Origin: Prevotellaceae bacterium
GTDB lineage: Bacteria > Bacteroidota > Bacteroidia > Bacteroidales > Paludibacteraceae
DNA length: 36,207 nt
Direction of reading: 5' to 3'
Assembly (NCBI GenBank): GCA_031261165.1
Contig: JAISJU010000124.1
Coordinates: 1-36,207 of the forward strand
The stretch's first letter is position 1, and each line of letters begins with the position of its first letter. Positions 16,152-23,236 of this stretch are shown here, piece after piece. The notes below the pieces were generated by a model. The model searched no databases. It had not been told where the DNA came from and saw only the letters and a list, made by a program, of their open reading frames with translations. A program made the position numbers and the translations under genes.

Positions 16152-17105
16152 TCAACAACCATATAATATCGCTATAACAATATATTTTCTTTCAACTAAC
16201 TTTTTCTTTTGATAACGGTCAATTCGGAAAAGAAAACTATCATATCCATAACCAAATAACTTATTATCTTTTGTCAAAGTGAAAACAGAGGTATATTCAC
16301 CCGGAACTTCCACCAAAGTATCTTTTAAATGGTATTTCTTTTTTATTCGATTCCATTCTTTTTCATATTGTTTTTGTTCCCAATCCATCTGTTCTTGAGT
16401 ATTCTGATTAGGAAAAACCATTTCTCCGTTCTCAATCGTTACAACTTCCATATCGGGCGAATGAGGCAAGGCTCTGAAAAAATATCGTGCAGAATCTTTT
16501 ATCTGATAATAAGGTGTTTGCTCTTTTATTTGAATTAAATCTTCATAACGAAAATTTTTTAATTCTTCGCGTGAATAATTACGGTCATCTATTCCTTCTC
16601 CCAATCTACTCAAATAGCAATAAAACATTTCAAATCTATCTTGTGGATTATTGGGTAAGATTTGAAATAATGTATTATTTATTCGGTTGTCCTCATATTC
16701 TTCGCCCCAAGATTCTGATAAAAATAGAGTGTCTTTGGTAACAATTAGCGTTTCGACATAATTTTCGTTATCGCGTTCATCTTTATTAAAATAAACACCT
16801 TTTGTAAATGGATAATCCAAAGAATCTTGTTCCCAATAAAGCTCTTTCTCCCATTCTGTGTATGCCTGAAAATCGTGAATAATTAAATTAAAATTCGGGA
16901 ATCGCAATCTGGTTTCTCTGTTTTGTTTTATTTCTTCTTGTTCTGATGTTTTTCTATCCCAATACCAATCGTCATAGGGTAAGGTATCAGCACTAACAAT
17001 TTCATTTTGTACATTGTCAATCCGTGATTTTTCTTGTTTTTGCATTTGCTTTATTCCGCACGAAACAAGAAATGTTAATAATATAAATAAACAAAGTTTT
17101 TTCAT
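16152..17105 (-). CDS. Hypothetical lipoprotein
   Basis: A 317-aa protein with a clear lipoprotein signal: MKKLCLFILLTFLVSC, lipobox LVSC with Cys16. The mature part is hydrophilic, rich in Glu, Lys, Tyr and Trp (PYDDWYWDRKTSEQEE, YTEWEKELYWEQDSLDY), and has no motif I recognise. It is probably anchored to the periplasmic or outer-membrane face. It sits between the BRO-family gene (27-nt gap) and hisD (27-nt gap), so it is likely co-transcribed with them. Its AT-rich composition contrasts with hisD and suggests a later insertion into the his operon. Function unknown. Confidence 0.75.
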   Translation of the reverse strand: MKKLCLFILLTFLVSCGIKQMQKQEKSRIDNVQNEIVSADTLPYDDWYWDRKTSEQEEIKQNRETRLRFPNFNLIIHDFQAYTEWEKELYWEQDSLDYPFTKGVYFNKDERDNENYVETLIVTKDTLFLSESWGEEYEDNRINNTLFQILPNNPQDRFEMFYCYLSRLGEGIDDRNYSREELKNFRYEDLIQIKEQTPYYQIKDSARYFFRALPHSPDMEVVTIENGEMVFPNQNTQEQMDWEQKQYEKEWNRIKKKYHLKDTLVEVPGEYTSVFTLTKDNKLFGYGYDSFLFRIDRYQKKKLVERKYIVIAILYGC

Positions 17106-17132
17106 TTTAATTGTTTTTATTATTTTGTGAAA

Positions 17133-17951
17133 TTATTCTTCTATTCCCAACACATTTTTAGCATTCAGCGCACTAACCACTTTTTTGCCTGTTTCGGCTT
17201 CGAGTTTCAGGCGGGCATCGCGGGCGATATTTCCGCCGCGCCGTGCAATGTTTTCGTGTTCCGCCATCGTTTCGGGATTGGATACTGCGGAAATTTCCTT
17301 TGTGGAAAGTTCGGCAAGCATATTGATAACCAATTCTTTATTGGTCATATTATCGCGCAGATTTTCCTTTTTCAAACCTTTGAATTGCTTGTATTCCTTC
17401 GATGTTTTGCCCGACCAAGTTTTGTAAATAATATCGGTGAGCGAGGCAAACTGCACACCCTCTTGCAAGCCGTGCCGTTTCCATTCATCGGTCAAGTCCT
17501 TGCGGATTTCAATGCTTTTCAGGCGTTGATTAATCCAATTGTCCGAATAACCGAGCCGTTTGTAGTCGGTCATTGCCTGTTCTATCGACAATTCGGGGTC
17601 TTGCAACTGGTCTAAACGCTCTTTGGCAACCTGCGCCATCCACTGCTTGAACGGCTCGGCTTTGGGCGAGGGAATGGATTGAATTAGGCGGAAAAGTTGC
17701 TCTGTGCTGGCAACATCTGTAAGGTATTTTTTACCATCTTCCGATTGCAATCTCAGTTGTCCCAAATTTTGGGACAACTCACTTCCTTCTGCTTTGAGTT
17801 TGGTTTTCAATGCGTTCCAATACTTGCGCGGGCGCGGACTGTCGGTCAGCACTTCCACTACATCTACTACGGAAAAATACCATTCTTCCTCGTCTTCGTT
17901 CCACGCTGTGCGGACACGCTTTTCTTCAAAAAGTTGAATTTTGTTTTGCAT
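17133..17951 (-). CDS. BRO family/antirepressor-like protein with an internal palindrome
   Basis: A 272-aa protein with an N-terminal Bro-N domain (about 5-115): WYFSVVDVVEVLTDSPRPRK, WNALKTKLKAEGSELSQ, DGKKYLTDVA, TEQLFRLIQSIPSPKAEPF. The C-terminal helical domain (about 120-272) includes LSTKEISAVSNPETMAEHEN and GGNIARDARLKLEAETGKKV. Bro-N domains bind DNA in phage antirepressors and viral BRO proteins. A 25-bp perfect palindrome (17755-17779) lies in the coding sequence at residues 58-66 and centres on the AAT codon of Asn62. It is isolated from any prophage, lying between DUF1573 and a lipoprotein within the his region. A regulatory role is likely by family; the target is unknown. Confidence 0.85.
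   Translation of the reverse strand: MQNKIQLFEEKRVRTAWNEDEEEWYFSVVDVVEVLTDSPRPRKYWNALKTKLKAEGSELSQNLGQLRLQSEDGKKYLTDVASTEQLFRLIQSIPSPKAEPFKQWMAQVAKERLDQLQDPELSIEQAMTDYKRLGYSDNWINQRLKSIEIRKDLTDEWKRHGLQEGVQFASLTDIIYKTWSGKTSKEYKQFKGLKKENLRDNMTNKELVINMLAELSTKEISAVSNPETMAEHENIARRGGNIARDARLKLEAETGKKVVSALNAKNVLGIEE
17755..17779. repeat. 25-bp perfect palindrome inside the BRO-family gene
   Basis: 12-bp arms (AGTTGTCCCAAA and its complement) around a single central base. On the coding strand it specifies roughly ELSQNLGQL. It is equivalent in position to the palindromes in the genes at 27860, 31390 and 31965. Confidence 0.95.
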
Positions 17952-17988
17952 AAATATCGTTTTTGTTTTGTTACTATTTGTATATATT

Positions 17989-18399
17989 CTACTTTATCAA
18001 CACATCTTCTTCTTCACAGTCGTCAGTGCGAGGAAGAATAAATTCGCCTTTTACTGTTAAACAGGTGGTGGGAGATAACAGTGAATTTGTTTTTACTGTA
18101 ATTGTACTCTGATGTAGTCCGGGTCTTCCTTTAGTAATTTGCGAAACGGTGATAACTCCTCTTTCTCCTGGAAGGATTTTCTTTGGAAAATTTGTCGTTC
18201 CACCACCGTTAGAATTATACGCGCCAAAGAAAATCAATGGCTCTGTCCCAATGTTTGTAAAATGAAATTCACCTTCTGCTTTGTTGCCTACTACTATTCG
18301 TCCATAATCACAAACAGTCGTGTCAAATTTTATTTCGGCTTGTCCGAAAAGGAAAATTGACCACAGCAGGAAAGGGATTGTTGCAACTATTTTTTTCAT
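17989..18399 (-). CDS. DUF1573 domain secreted protein
   Basis: A 136-aa protein: signal peptide about 1-20 (IPFLLWSIFLFGQ) followed by one DUF1573 Ig-like domain. The family signature is visible (TTVCDYGRIVVGNKAEGEFH, then FTNIGTEPLIFFGAY, LPGERGVITVSQ, TITVKTNS). DUF1573 proteins are abundant exported proteins in Bacteroidota with a beta-sandwich fold and no defined activity. The ATG at 18399 is chosen because it begins the signal peptide; 18405 is possible and the longer frame starts with GTG. It lies 22 nt after hisG and 37 nt before the BRO gene, in the same transcript direction. The C-terminus is acidic (DDCEEEDV). Confidence 0.88.
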   Translation of the reverse strand: MKKIVATIPFLLWSIFLFGQAEIKFDTTVCDYGRIVVGNKAEGEFHFTNIGTEPLIFFGAYNSNGGGTTNFPKKILPGERGVITVSQITKGRPGLHQSTITVKTNSLLSPTTCLTVKGEFILPRTDDCEEEDVLIK

Positions 18400-18421
18400 T
18401 AGCATATTATAAATTAGCACA

Positions 18422-19273
18422 TTAAACTATCATCTTCTCAATCGGCGTTACCAAAATCCCCTCCGCACCCAAGGCTTTGAGTTTTTTGATAATATCCCAA
18501 AACTTCTTATCGTCAATTACCGACTGCAACGAACTCCAACCGCTTTTGACAAGCGGCGTTACGGTGGGCGATTTCATTCCGGGCAAGAGTTGGCACACAT
18601 CGTCAATTTTGTCGTTCGGTACATTTAATATAATGTATTTTTTATCTTCGGCGTTCTTGTACGAGCCTAAACGGAAGAGCAATTCGTCTAATATCGCCTG
18701 TTTTTCTTTGTTGAGTTTTTTGTCGGCAATCAACAAAGCCTCCGAGTTCATAACGATTTCGACTTCTTTCAAGTTATTGCTAATCAACGTGCCGCCCGAA
18801 CTGACGATGTCGAAAATGCAATCCGCCAAACCGATGCCGGGCGCAATTTCTACCGAGCCGGTAATGATGTGAATGTCGGATTTGATGCCTTTCGACTTCA
18901 AGAAATCTTCCAGAATTTTGGGATAAGAAGTTGCAATCTTCTTATCTTTAAACCATTCAATTCCTTTGTAATCCACATCTTTCGGAATGGCGAGCGAGAG
19001 GCGGCAACGGCTGAAACCGAGGCGTTGTATGATTTCGGCATCTTCGGCTTTTTCCACAAACTCGTTTTCGCCCACAATGCCCACATCGGCAATGCCGCTG
19101 GCAACGGCTTGCGGAATATCGTCATCGCGCAAATACAGAATTTCGACCGGGAAATTCTTTGCCGGAACGAGCAATGTGCGCTTGCCCGACTCGATTTTAA
19201 TACTTGATTCACTGAGCATTGTCATTGTTTCTTCAAACAACCGCCCTTTGGCTTGTACTGCAATTCGTAACAT
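18422..19273 (-). CDS. hisG: ATP phosphoribosyltransferase HisG (long form)
   Basis: A 283-aa enzyme for the first committed step of histidine synthesis (ATP plus PRPP). The N-terminal catalytic part begins MLRIAVQAKGRLFEETM and contains ASGIADVGIVGENE, KKIATSYPKIL, and the PRPP-binding segment GSVEIAPGIGLADCIFDIVSSGG. The C-terminal roughly 75 residues (NVPNDKIDDVCQLLPGMKSP to LKALGAEGILVTPIEKM) are the ACT-like regulatory domain of the long HisG form, so histidine feedback inhibition is expected and no hisZ is needed. It lies 31 nt after cls and 22 nt before DUF1573 and is the first his gene in the G-D-C-B order. Confidence 0.97.
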   Translation of the reverse strand: MLRIAVQAKGRLFEETMTMLSESSIKIESGKRTLLVPAKNFPVEILYLRDDDIPQAVASGIADVGIVGENEFVEKAEDAEIIQRLGFSRCRLSLAIPKDVDYKGIEWFKDKKIATSYPKILEDFLKSKGIKSDIHIITGSVEIAPGIGLADCIFDIVSSGGTLISNNLKEVEIVMNSEALLIADKKLNKEKQAILDELLFRLGSYKNAEDKKYIILNVPNDKIDDVCQLLPGMKSPTVTPLVKSGWSSLQSVIDDKKFWDIIKKLKALGAEGILVTPIEKMIV

Positions 19274-19304
19274 AATTATTAATTGTAATTTTTAATTTGT
19301 AAGT

Positions 19305-20759
19305 TCATAATATAGGCGAAAATAGCCGTGCAATGGATTCTTTAAACTTTTGCCACCGCTCGCGTTTTTTCCATAGCGAGAGTTCCACGCGCAGGCTGTT
19401 TTTGAGGTCTGCCTCATAGATTTTCCGCATTCTGACGGCAAATTCGCGGTCGTAAATAAACGTGTTTATCTCAAACTGCATCTCAAAACTACGGAAATCC
19501 ATATTCGTGGAGCCGACAGTGCTGATTGTGTCGTCTGCCACAATGGTTTTGCTATGGATAAAGCCGTTGTCGTAAAAATACACCTTTACGCCCGCGTCCA
19601 TCACTTCGCGCAGGTACGAGCGCGAGGCAATGTTCGTAACCCGCGCATCGGAGTTCCGCGAAATCAGCAGCCGCACATCTACACCGCTCAATGCCGCAAT
19701 TTTCAGGCTGCTCAGCAAACTTTCGGGCGGCAGAAAATAAGGCGTTTCGATATACACATATTTTTTTGCCATCGCAATCACTTTGCAAAACGCCTGCAAA
19801 ATGCTTTCCCAGTCGGAGTCGGGCGCAGAGGTTACCGTCTGCACGAGTTTCTCGCCCGCCGCCGCGTTTTGCGGATAATATTCGGTAGCCACAATGTAGA
19901 TACGGCTCACAAAATGCCAATCAATCAGGAAAGTGCTTTGCAGCCCGTGAACGGCGTTGCCCGTTATTTTTATCAGCGTATCGCGCCACGCGCCGAGTTC
20001 GTTGCCCGAAACATACCGGTCGGCAACGTTCAGCCCGCCCACAAAGCCCACCGCGCCATCAACCACTACGATTTTACGGTGGTTGCGGTAGTTGAGTTTG
20101 TCGCTGAAAAACGGCAGATTGACCTTTAAAAACGAGCCGACTTCCAAACCGCCGTCTTTCATCTGGCGCAAAAAAGTTTTCTTTAACCGCCACGAGCCAA
20201 GACTGTCGTAAATCAACCGCACCCGCACGCCTTCCGCCACTTTCCGCAGCAAAAGGTCTTTTAGCCGGTTGCCGATAACATCGTTTTCGATGATGTAAAA
20301 CTCAATGTGTATGTGGTGCTGCGCCTTTTCCATTTCGGCAAAAAGGCTGTCGAACGCCTCGTTGCCGGTGGTGTAAATTTCTACCTCGTTGTCCGCGTAA
20401 GGGATTGCCTCGCCGTTGTTGTAGAGCAAATTGATAATGCCCTGCGTTTCTTCGCTTACCATCGGCAGGCTGTCATTGCGGACTTGGTTACAGAGCGAAG
20501 TCGAAGTATGACTCGCAATCCCTTTTTTTATCTTTTTAATGCTCTTTCTGGAAATAATTTTCTGTTTTCGGTAATTCCGCCCGAAAAAAAAGTAGAGCAA
20601 AAGACCCAAAACCGGCAGCAAAATCAGAACGGAAATCCACGCAATTGACCGAAACGGATTACGGTTTTCGGTAATTACCACAAAAACCGTAGAGGCAACA
20701 ATCAGTGTAAAAATGATTGTTACAATATATTCTGTGATTTTTAGATAGTAGATAGGCAT
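19305..20759 (-). CDS. cls: Cardiolipin synthase with an in-frame repeat insertion
   Basis: A 484-aa phospholipase D family enzyme that makes cardiolipin at the inner membrane. Two N-terminal membrane helices (about 8-29 and 38-60) precede two HKD motifs: His227-Lys229-Asp234 (NHRKIVVVD) and His402-Lys404-Asp409 (IHSKTIVADD), with VGGLNVADRY and GSTNMDFRSFE after them. The length matches the family. The ATG at 20759 is chosen since the longer frame begins with TTG and would overlap ribD. Residues about 81-96 (IASHTSTSLCNQVRND) are encoded by a dispersed repeat that also lies intergenically at 23184-23231. The insertion is in a linker between membrane and catalytic parts, so activity may be kept. 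Confidence 0.94.
   Translation of the reverse strand: MPIYYLKITEYIVTIIFTLIVASTVFVVITENRNPFRSIAWISVLILLPVLGLLLYFFFGRNYRKQKIISRKSIKKIKKGIASHTSTSLCNQVRNDSLPMVSEETQGIINLLYNNGEAIPYADNEVEIYTTGNEAFDSLFAEMEKAQHHIHIEFYIIENDVIGNRLKDLLLRKVAEGVRVRLIYDSLGSWRLKKTFLRQMKDGGLEVGSFLKVNLPFFSDKLNYRNHRKIVVVDGAVGFVGGLNVADRYVSGNELGAWRDTLIKITGNAVHGLQSTFLIDWHFVSRIYIVATEYYPQNAAAGEKLVQTVTSAPDSDWESILQAFCKVIAMAKKYVYIETPYFLPPESLLSSLKIAALSGVDVRLLISRNSDARVTNIASRSYLREVMDAGVKVYFYDNGFIHSKTIVADDTISTVGSTNMDFRSFEMQFEINTFIYDREFAVRMRKIYEADLKNSLRVELSLWKKRERWQKFKESIARLFSPIL
20472..20520. repeat. Dispersed repeat inside cls, copy A
   Basis: A roughly 49-bp element beginning GTCATTGCGG and containing GAGCGAAGTCGAAGTATGAC. It matches the reverse complement of 23184-23231 with only a few differences. 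Its ends are complementary (GTCATTGCGG near one end, CGCAAT near the other). Confidence 0.9.
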
Positions 20760-20784
20760 ACCTGTGATTTTTTTCCGTGCAAAT

Positions 20785-21828
20785 TTATATATTTTCTTTA
20801 AATACTTGAATAATATTTTGCCCAAATTTTTCCTCGTGCTGCAAAACGGTATTCCGAAACGTGGGGGCTTTCACACCATTCCCGAGAAAAATATTTTCCG
20901 CCGTTTCAACGTGTATCTCGTCAAACAAATTTTCGTCAATGAAACTTTGCAGCAGTATTGCACCGCCTTCTACGATGAGCGAGAGCAAGTTACGGCAATA
21001 CAATTCTTCCAAGATTTGCGGTAAAATGTTTTTATGGAAATCTATATTAATATAATGTGTATTATCCCTGTCATTGCGGGCTTGGTTACAAAACACCAGC
21101 GTTTCCGCCTCATCATTAAATAAATTGTATGTTTGCGGAATTTTCAAACTGCGGTCAATGACTACGCGCACAGGATTTTGCTCAGCCACCGGACACAGGC
21201 GAACGGTCAAGCGCGGGTTATCGGTCAATGCCGTGCGCGTGCCGACCATAATTGCCGATTCCGTTGCCCGCATTTGATGTACTATTTTTTCGGTTTCGGG
21301 CGTGGAAATTTTTAGCGGTTGCCGCGTTTCAGGCGCGATGAAACCGTCTGCCGTTTGCGCCCACTTTAATATAATGTATGGTCGCCGTTTTTCGTGGAAA
21401 GTGAAAAACCGCTTGTTCAAATCGGCACATTCGGCGTGCAGAATGTCCGTAAGGACTTCCACGCCCGCGTCCCGCAAGATTTTGATGCCGCCGCCCGCCA
21501 CTTTCGGAAAGGGGTCGCCGTGACCAATCACCACGCGGGGAATGCCGCACTCAATGATTTTCAGGGCGCAGGGCGGCGTCTTGCCATAGTGCGAACACGG
21601 CTCTAAATTTACATAAAGCGTGGATTTTCGTAATAAATCTTTGTCTTTTACGGCATTAATCGCATTCACTTCGGCGTGCGCCTCGCCGCAACATTGATGA
21701 AAACCCTCGCCGATAACTTCGCCACCCGACACGATAACCGCGCCCACCATCGGATTGGGGGCTACGTTGCCTGCGCCTTTTCGGGCAAGTTCGAGGCAAC
21801 GTTGCATATATTTTTCGTGTGTTGTCAT
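20785..21828 (-). CDS. ribD: Bifunctional riboflavin biosynthesis deaminase/reductase RibD
   Basis: A 347-aa enzyme for two riboflavin steps. The N-terminal deaminase (about 1-145) has the zinc site His51-Glu53 (GEAHAEVNAI), Cys78 (EPCSHYGKTPPC) and Cys87. The C-terminal reductase (about 150-347) includes RPYIILKWAQTADGFIA, SAIMVGTRTALTDNP, NPVRVVIDRSL and LIVEGGAILLQSFIDE. Length fits RibD. The start at 21828 (MTTHEKYMQ) is chosen over 21873 because the upstream codons fall in a repeat. Residues about 247-253 (CNQARND) come from a partial copy of the same dispersed repeat found in cls. It heads a minus-strand transcript into cls and hisG, and is divergent from prmC. Confidence 0.95.
   Translation of the reverse strand: MTTHEKYMQRCLELARKGAGNVAPNPMVGAVIVSGGEVIGEGFHQCCGEAHAEVNAINAVKDKDLLRKSTLYVNLEPCSHYGKTPPCALKIIECGIPRVVIGHGDPFPKVAGGGIKILRDAGVEVLTDILHAECADLNKRFFTFHEKRRPYIILKWAQTADGFIAPETRQPLKISTPETEKIVHQMRATESAIMVGTRTALTDNPRLTVRLCPVAEQNPVRVVIDRSLKIPQTYNLFNDEAETLVFCNQARNDRDNTHYINIDFHKNILPQILEELYCRNLLSLIVEGGAILLQSFIDENLFDEIHVETAENIFLGNGVKAPTFRNTVLQHEEKFGQNIIQVFKENI
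21070..21090. repeat. Partial dispersed repeat inside ribD, copy B
   Basis: 21 bp beginning GTCATTGCGGGCTTGGTTAC, the same as the first part of the cls repeat at 20472-20520 apart from one base in the shared start. Confidence 0.75.
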
Positions 21829-21848
21829 TTTCTTTTTACTTTTATTAC

Positions 21849-21861
21849 GGTGCGCTGCACC
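21849..21861. repeat. REP-like palindrome, copy 2
   Basis: GGTGC-GCT-GCACC between ribD and prmC. It differs by one loop base from the copy at 7561-7573. Confidence 0.7.
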
Positions 21862-21880
21862 ATAATTCCGCATTTTTCTT

Positions 21881-21888
21881 TACTTTTG
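21881..21888 (+). promoter_or_regulatory. Putative -7 element of prmC, close to the ATG
   Basis: TACTTTTG ends only 4 nt before the prmC ATG at 21893. Transcription would begin at or very near the start codon, so a nearly leaderless mRNA is possible. Confidence 0.5.
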
Positions 21889-21892
21889 CCGT

Positions 21893-22750
21893 ATGTTTGA
21901 TTATATAAAACAATCATTAAACCAAATATACACCAGCCGCGAAGCGCAACAATTGGCTGTGCGGGTGTTGCAGCACGTAACCGGCTTGTCGCAAGCCGCT
22001 GTTTTGACTTGCAAAGATACGATTTTATCGGAACATCAGCACAAAGAAATTGCCGATATTGTCCGCCGACTGCAAAAAAACGAGCCGATAGCGTATGTTT
22101 TGGGCGAAACAACGTTTTACGGCTTGCCGTTTTCGGTCAATTCGCACACGCTTATTCCCCGCCCCGAAACGGAAGAATTGGTTGATTGGATTGTTCGCAA
22201 CCACAAAAACGACAACCCGCGCATTCTCGACATTGGCACCGGCAGCGGCTGCATTGCCGTTGCTTTGGCGAAAAACATTGCAGGAAGTAAAGTGTTTGCG
22301 ATGGATATTTCGGCAGAGGCATTGGAAATTGCCAAAAAGAATGCGGATATAAATAATGTAGAGATTGAATTTATACAGGCGGATATTTTTGATTTGCGAT
22401 TTGCGATTTGCGATTTGCGACTTGCGACTTGCGACTTGCGAGATTTCGATATTATTGTGAGCAATCCGCCATACGTTTGCGAGCGCGAGAAGGCGGATAT
22501 GCAGGATAATGTGCTGCTGTATGAGCCGCACAGGGCGTTGTTTGTGCCTGATGATGAGCCGTTAAAGTTTTACCGCGCTATTGCGGATTTTGCAAGTCTT
22601 TCGGCTTGTCTTTATTTTGAAATCAACCGCGCTTTTGGGCAAGAGATTTGCGCGATGCTGCGTGAAATGGGATTTTCCGACATTGAACTGCGGAAAGATG
22701 ATTACGGAAATGATAGAATGATAAAAGTATGGAATACAAAAAAGCCTTAA
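21893..22750 (+). CDS. prmC: Release factor glutamine methyltransferase PrmC with an internal heptamer repeat
   Basis: A 285-aa SAM-dependent enzyme that methylates the GGQ glutamine of peptide-chain release factors. The N-terminal helical domain, about 1-80, carries EPIAYVLGETTFYGLPF; VNSHTLIPRPETEELVDW follows. SAM motif I is ILDIGTGSGCIAVALAKN (111-128), AMDIS is at 136-140, and the catalytic NPPY is at 191-194. Residues about 167-183 (DLRFAICDLRLATCDLR) are translated from seven tandem 7-bp units and replace the usual short loop before FDIIVSNPPY. The frame remains open. The start is supported by similarity of MFDYIKQSLNQIY to PrmC N-termini. It overlaps recX by 22 bp and is divergent from ribD. 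Confidence 0.95.
   Translation: MFDYIKQSLNQIYTSREAQQLAVRVLQHVTGLSQAAVLTCKDTILSEHQHKEIADIVRRLQKNEPIAYVLGETTFYGLPFSVNSHTLIPRPETEELVDWIVRNHKNDNPRILDIGTGSGCIAVALAKNIAGSKVFAMDISAEALEIAKKNADINNVEIEFIQADIFDLRFAICDLRLATCDLRDFDIIVSNPPYVCEREKADMQDNVLLYEPHRALFVPDDEPLKFYRAIADFASLSACLYFEINRAFGQEICAMLREMGFSDIELRKDDYGNDRMIKVWNTKKP
22391..22439 (+). repeat. Seven tandem 7-bp units inside prmC
   Basis: Four GATTTGC units followed by three GACTTGC units (49 bp), perfect within each type. Because 7 is not a multiple of 3, gain or loss of a single unit would shift the prmC frame, while three units (21 bp) would keep it. Confidence 0.97.
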
Positions 22751-23172
22751 ACAAAGCCGCTCAGCTCTGCTCGGAAAGCGAGAAATGTGAGCAGGATATT
22801 CGCGAGAAACTCCGCGCGTGGGAGGTGTCGGACAGAGATGCGGATAAAATCATAGCGTATCTCGAGAAAGAAAAATTTATTGACGAGGGGCGTTTTACCG
22901 CGTTCTTTGTCCGCGACAAGTTTCGATTCAATAAATGGGGAAAGATAAAAATAGGCTATGCCCTGCGACAAAAACACATTTCGCAAGCCACCATAACAGA
23001 GGCGTTGCAGGCGATTGACGAGGAGGAATATTCTTCGGCATTGCAGGAGGTATTGCAGTCGAAAAAGCGCGGACTGAAATATGCGAATGAGTATGATTTG
23101 CATAACAAATTAACTCGTTTTGCGGTTGGTCGCGGATTTGAATATGAGGCTATCTCGCGGATTGATTATTAG
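22729..23172 (+). CDS. recX: Regulatory protein RecX
   Basis: A 147-aa RecX family protein, which binds RecA filaments and modulates recombination. It is all-helical with three-helix repeats: LRAWEVSDRDADKIIAYLEK, EKFIDEGRFTAFFVRDKFRF (with the conserved IDE-RFA-like core), then WGKIKIGYALRQKHISQATI and the C-terminal KRGLKYANEYDLHNKLTRF segment. The start ATG lies 22 bp inside the prmC end, indicating coupling. The length is normal for short RecX proteins. The gene is convergent with the acyltransferase gene; a copy of the dispersed repeat sits between them and may act as a shared terminator. Confidence 0.9.
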   Translation: MEYKKALNKAAQLCSESEKCEQDIREKLRAWEVSDRDADKIIAYLEKEKFIDEGRFTAFFVRDKFRFNKWGKIKIGYALRQKHISQATITEALQAIDEEEYSSALQEVLQSKKRGLKYANEYDLHNKLTRFAVGRGFEYEAISRIDY

Positions 23173-23183
23173 TCATTAGGGGG

Positions 23184-23231
23184 TTGCGGGTCATACTTCG
23201 ACTTCGCTCAGTAACCCAGCCCGCAATGACG
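23184..23231. repeat. Dispersed repeat between recX and the acyltransferase gene, copy C
   Basis: About 48 bp that is nearly the reverse complement of the repeat inside cls (20472-20520). The ends CGGGTCAT and GCCCGCAATGAC can pair partly, so it may fold and serve the convergent genes as a terminator. Confidence 0.85.
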
Positions 23232-23236
23232 GGTTA

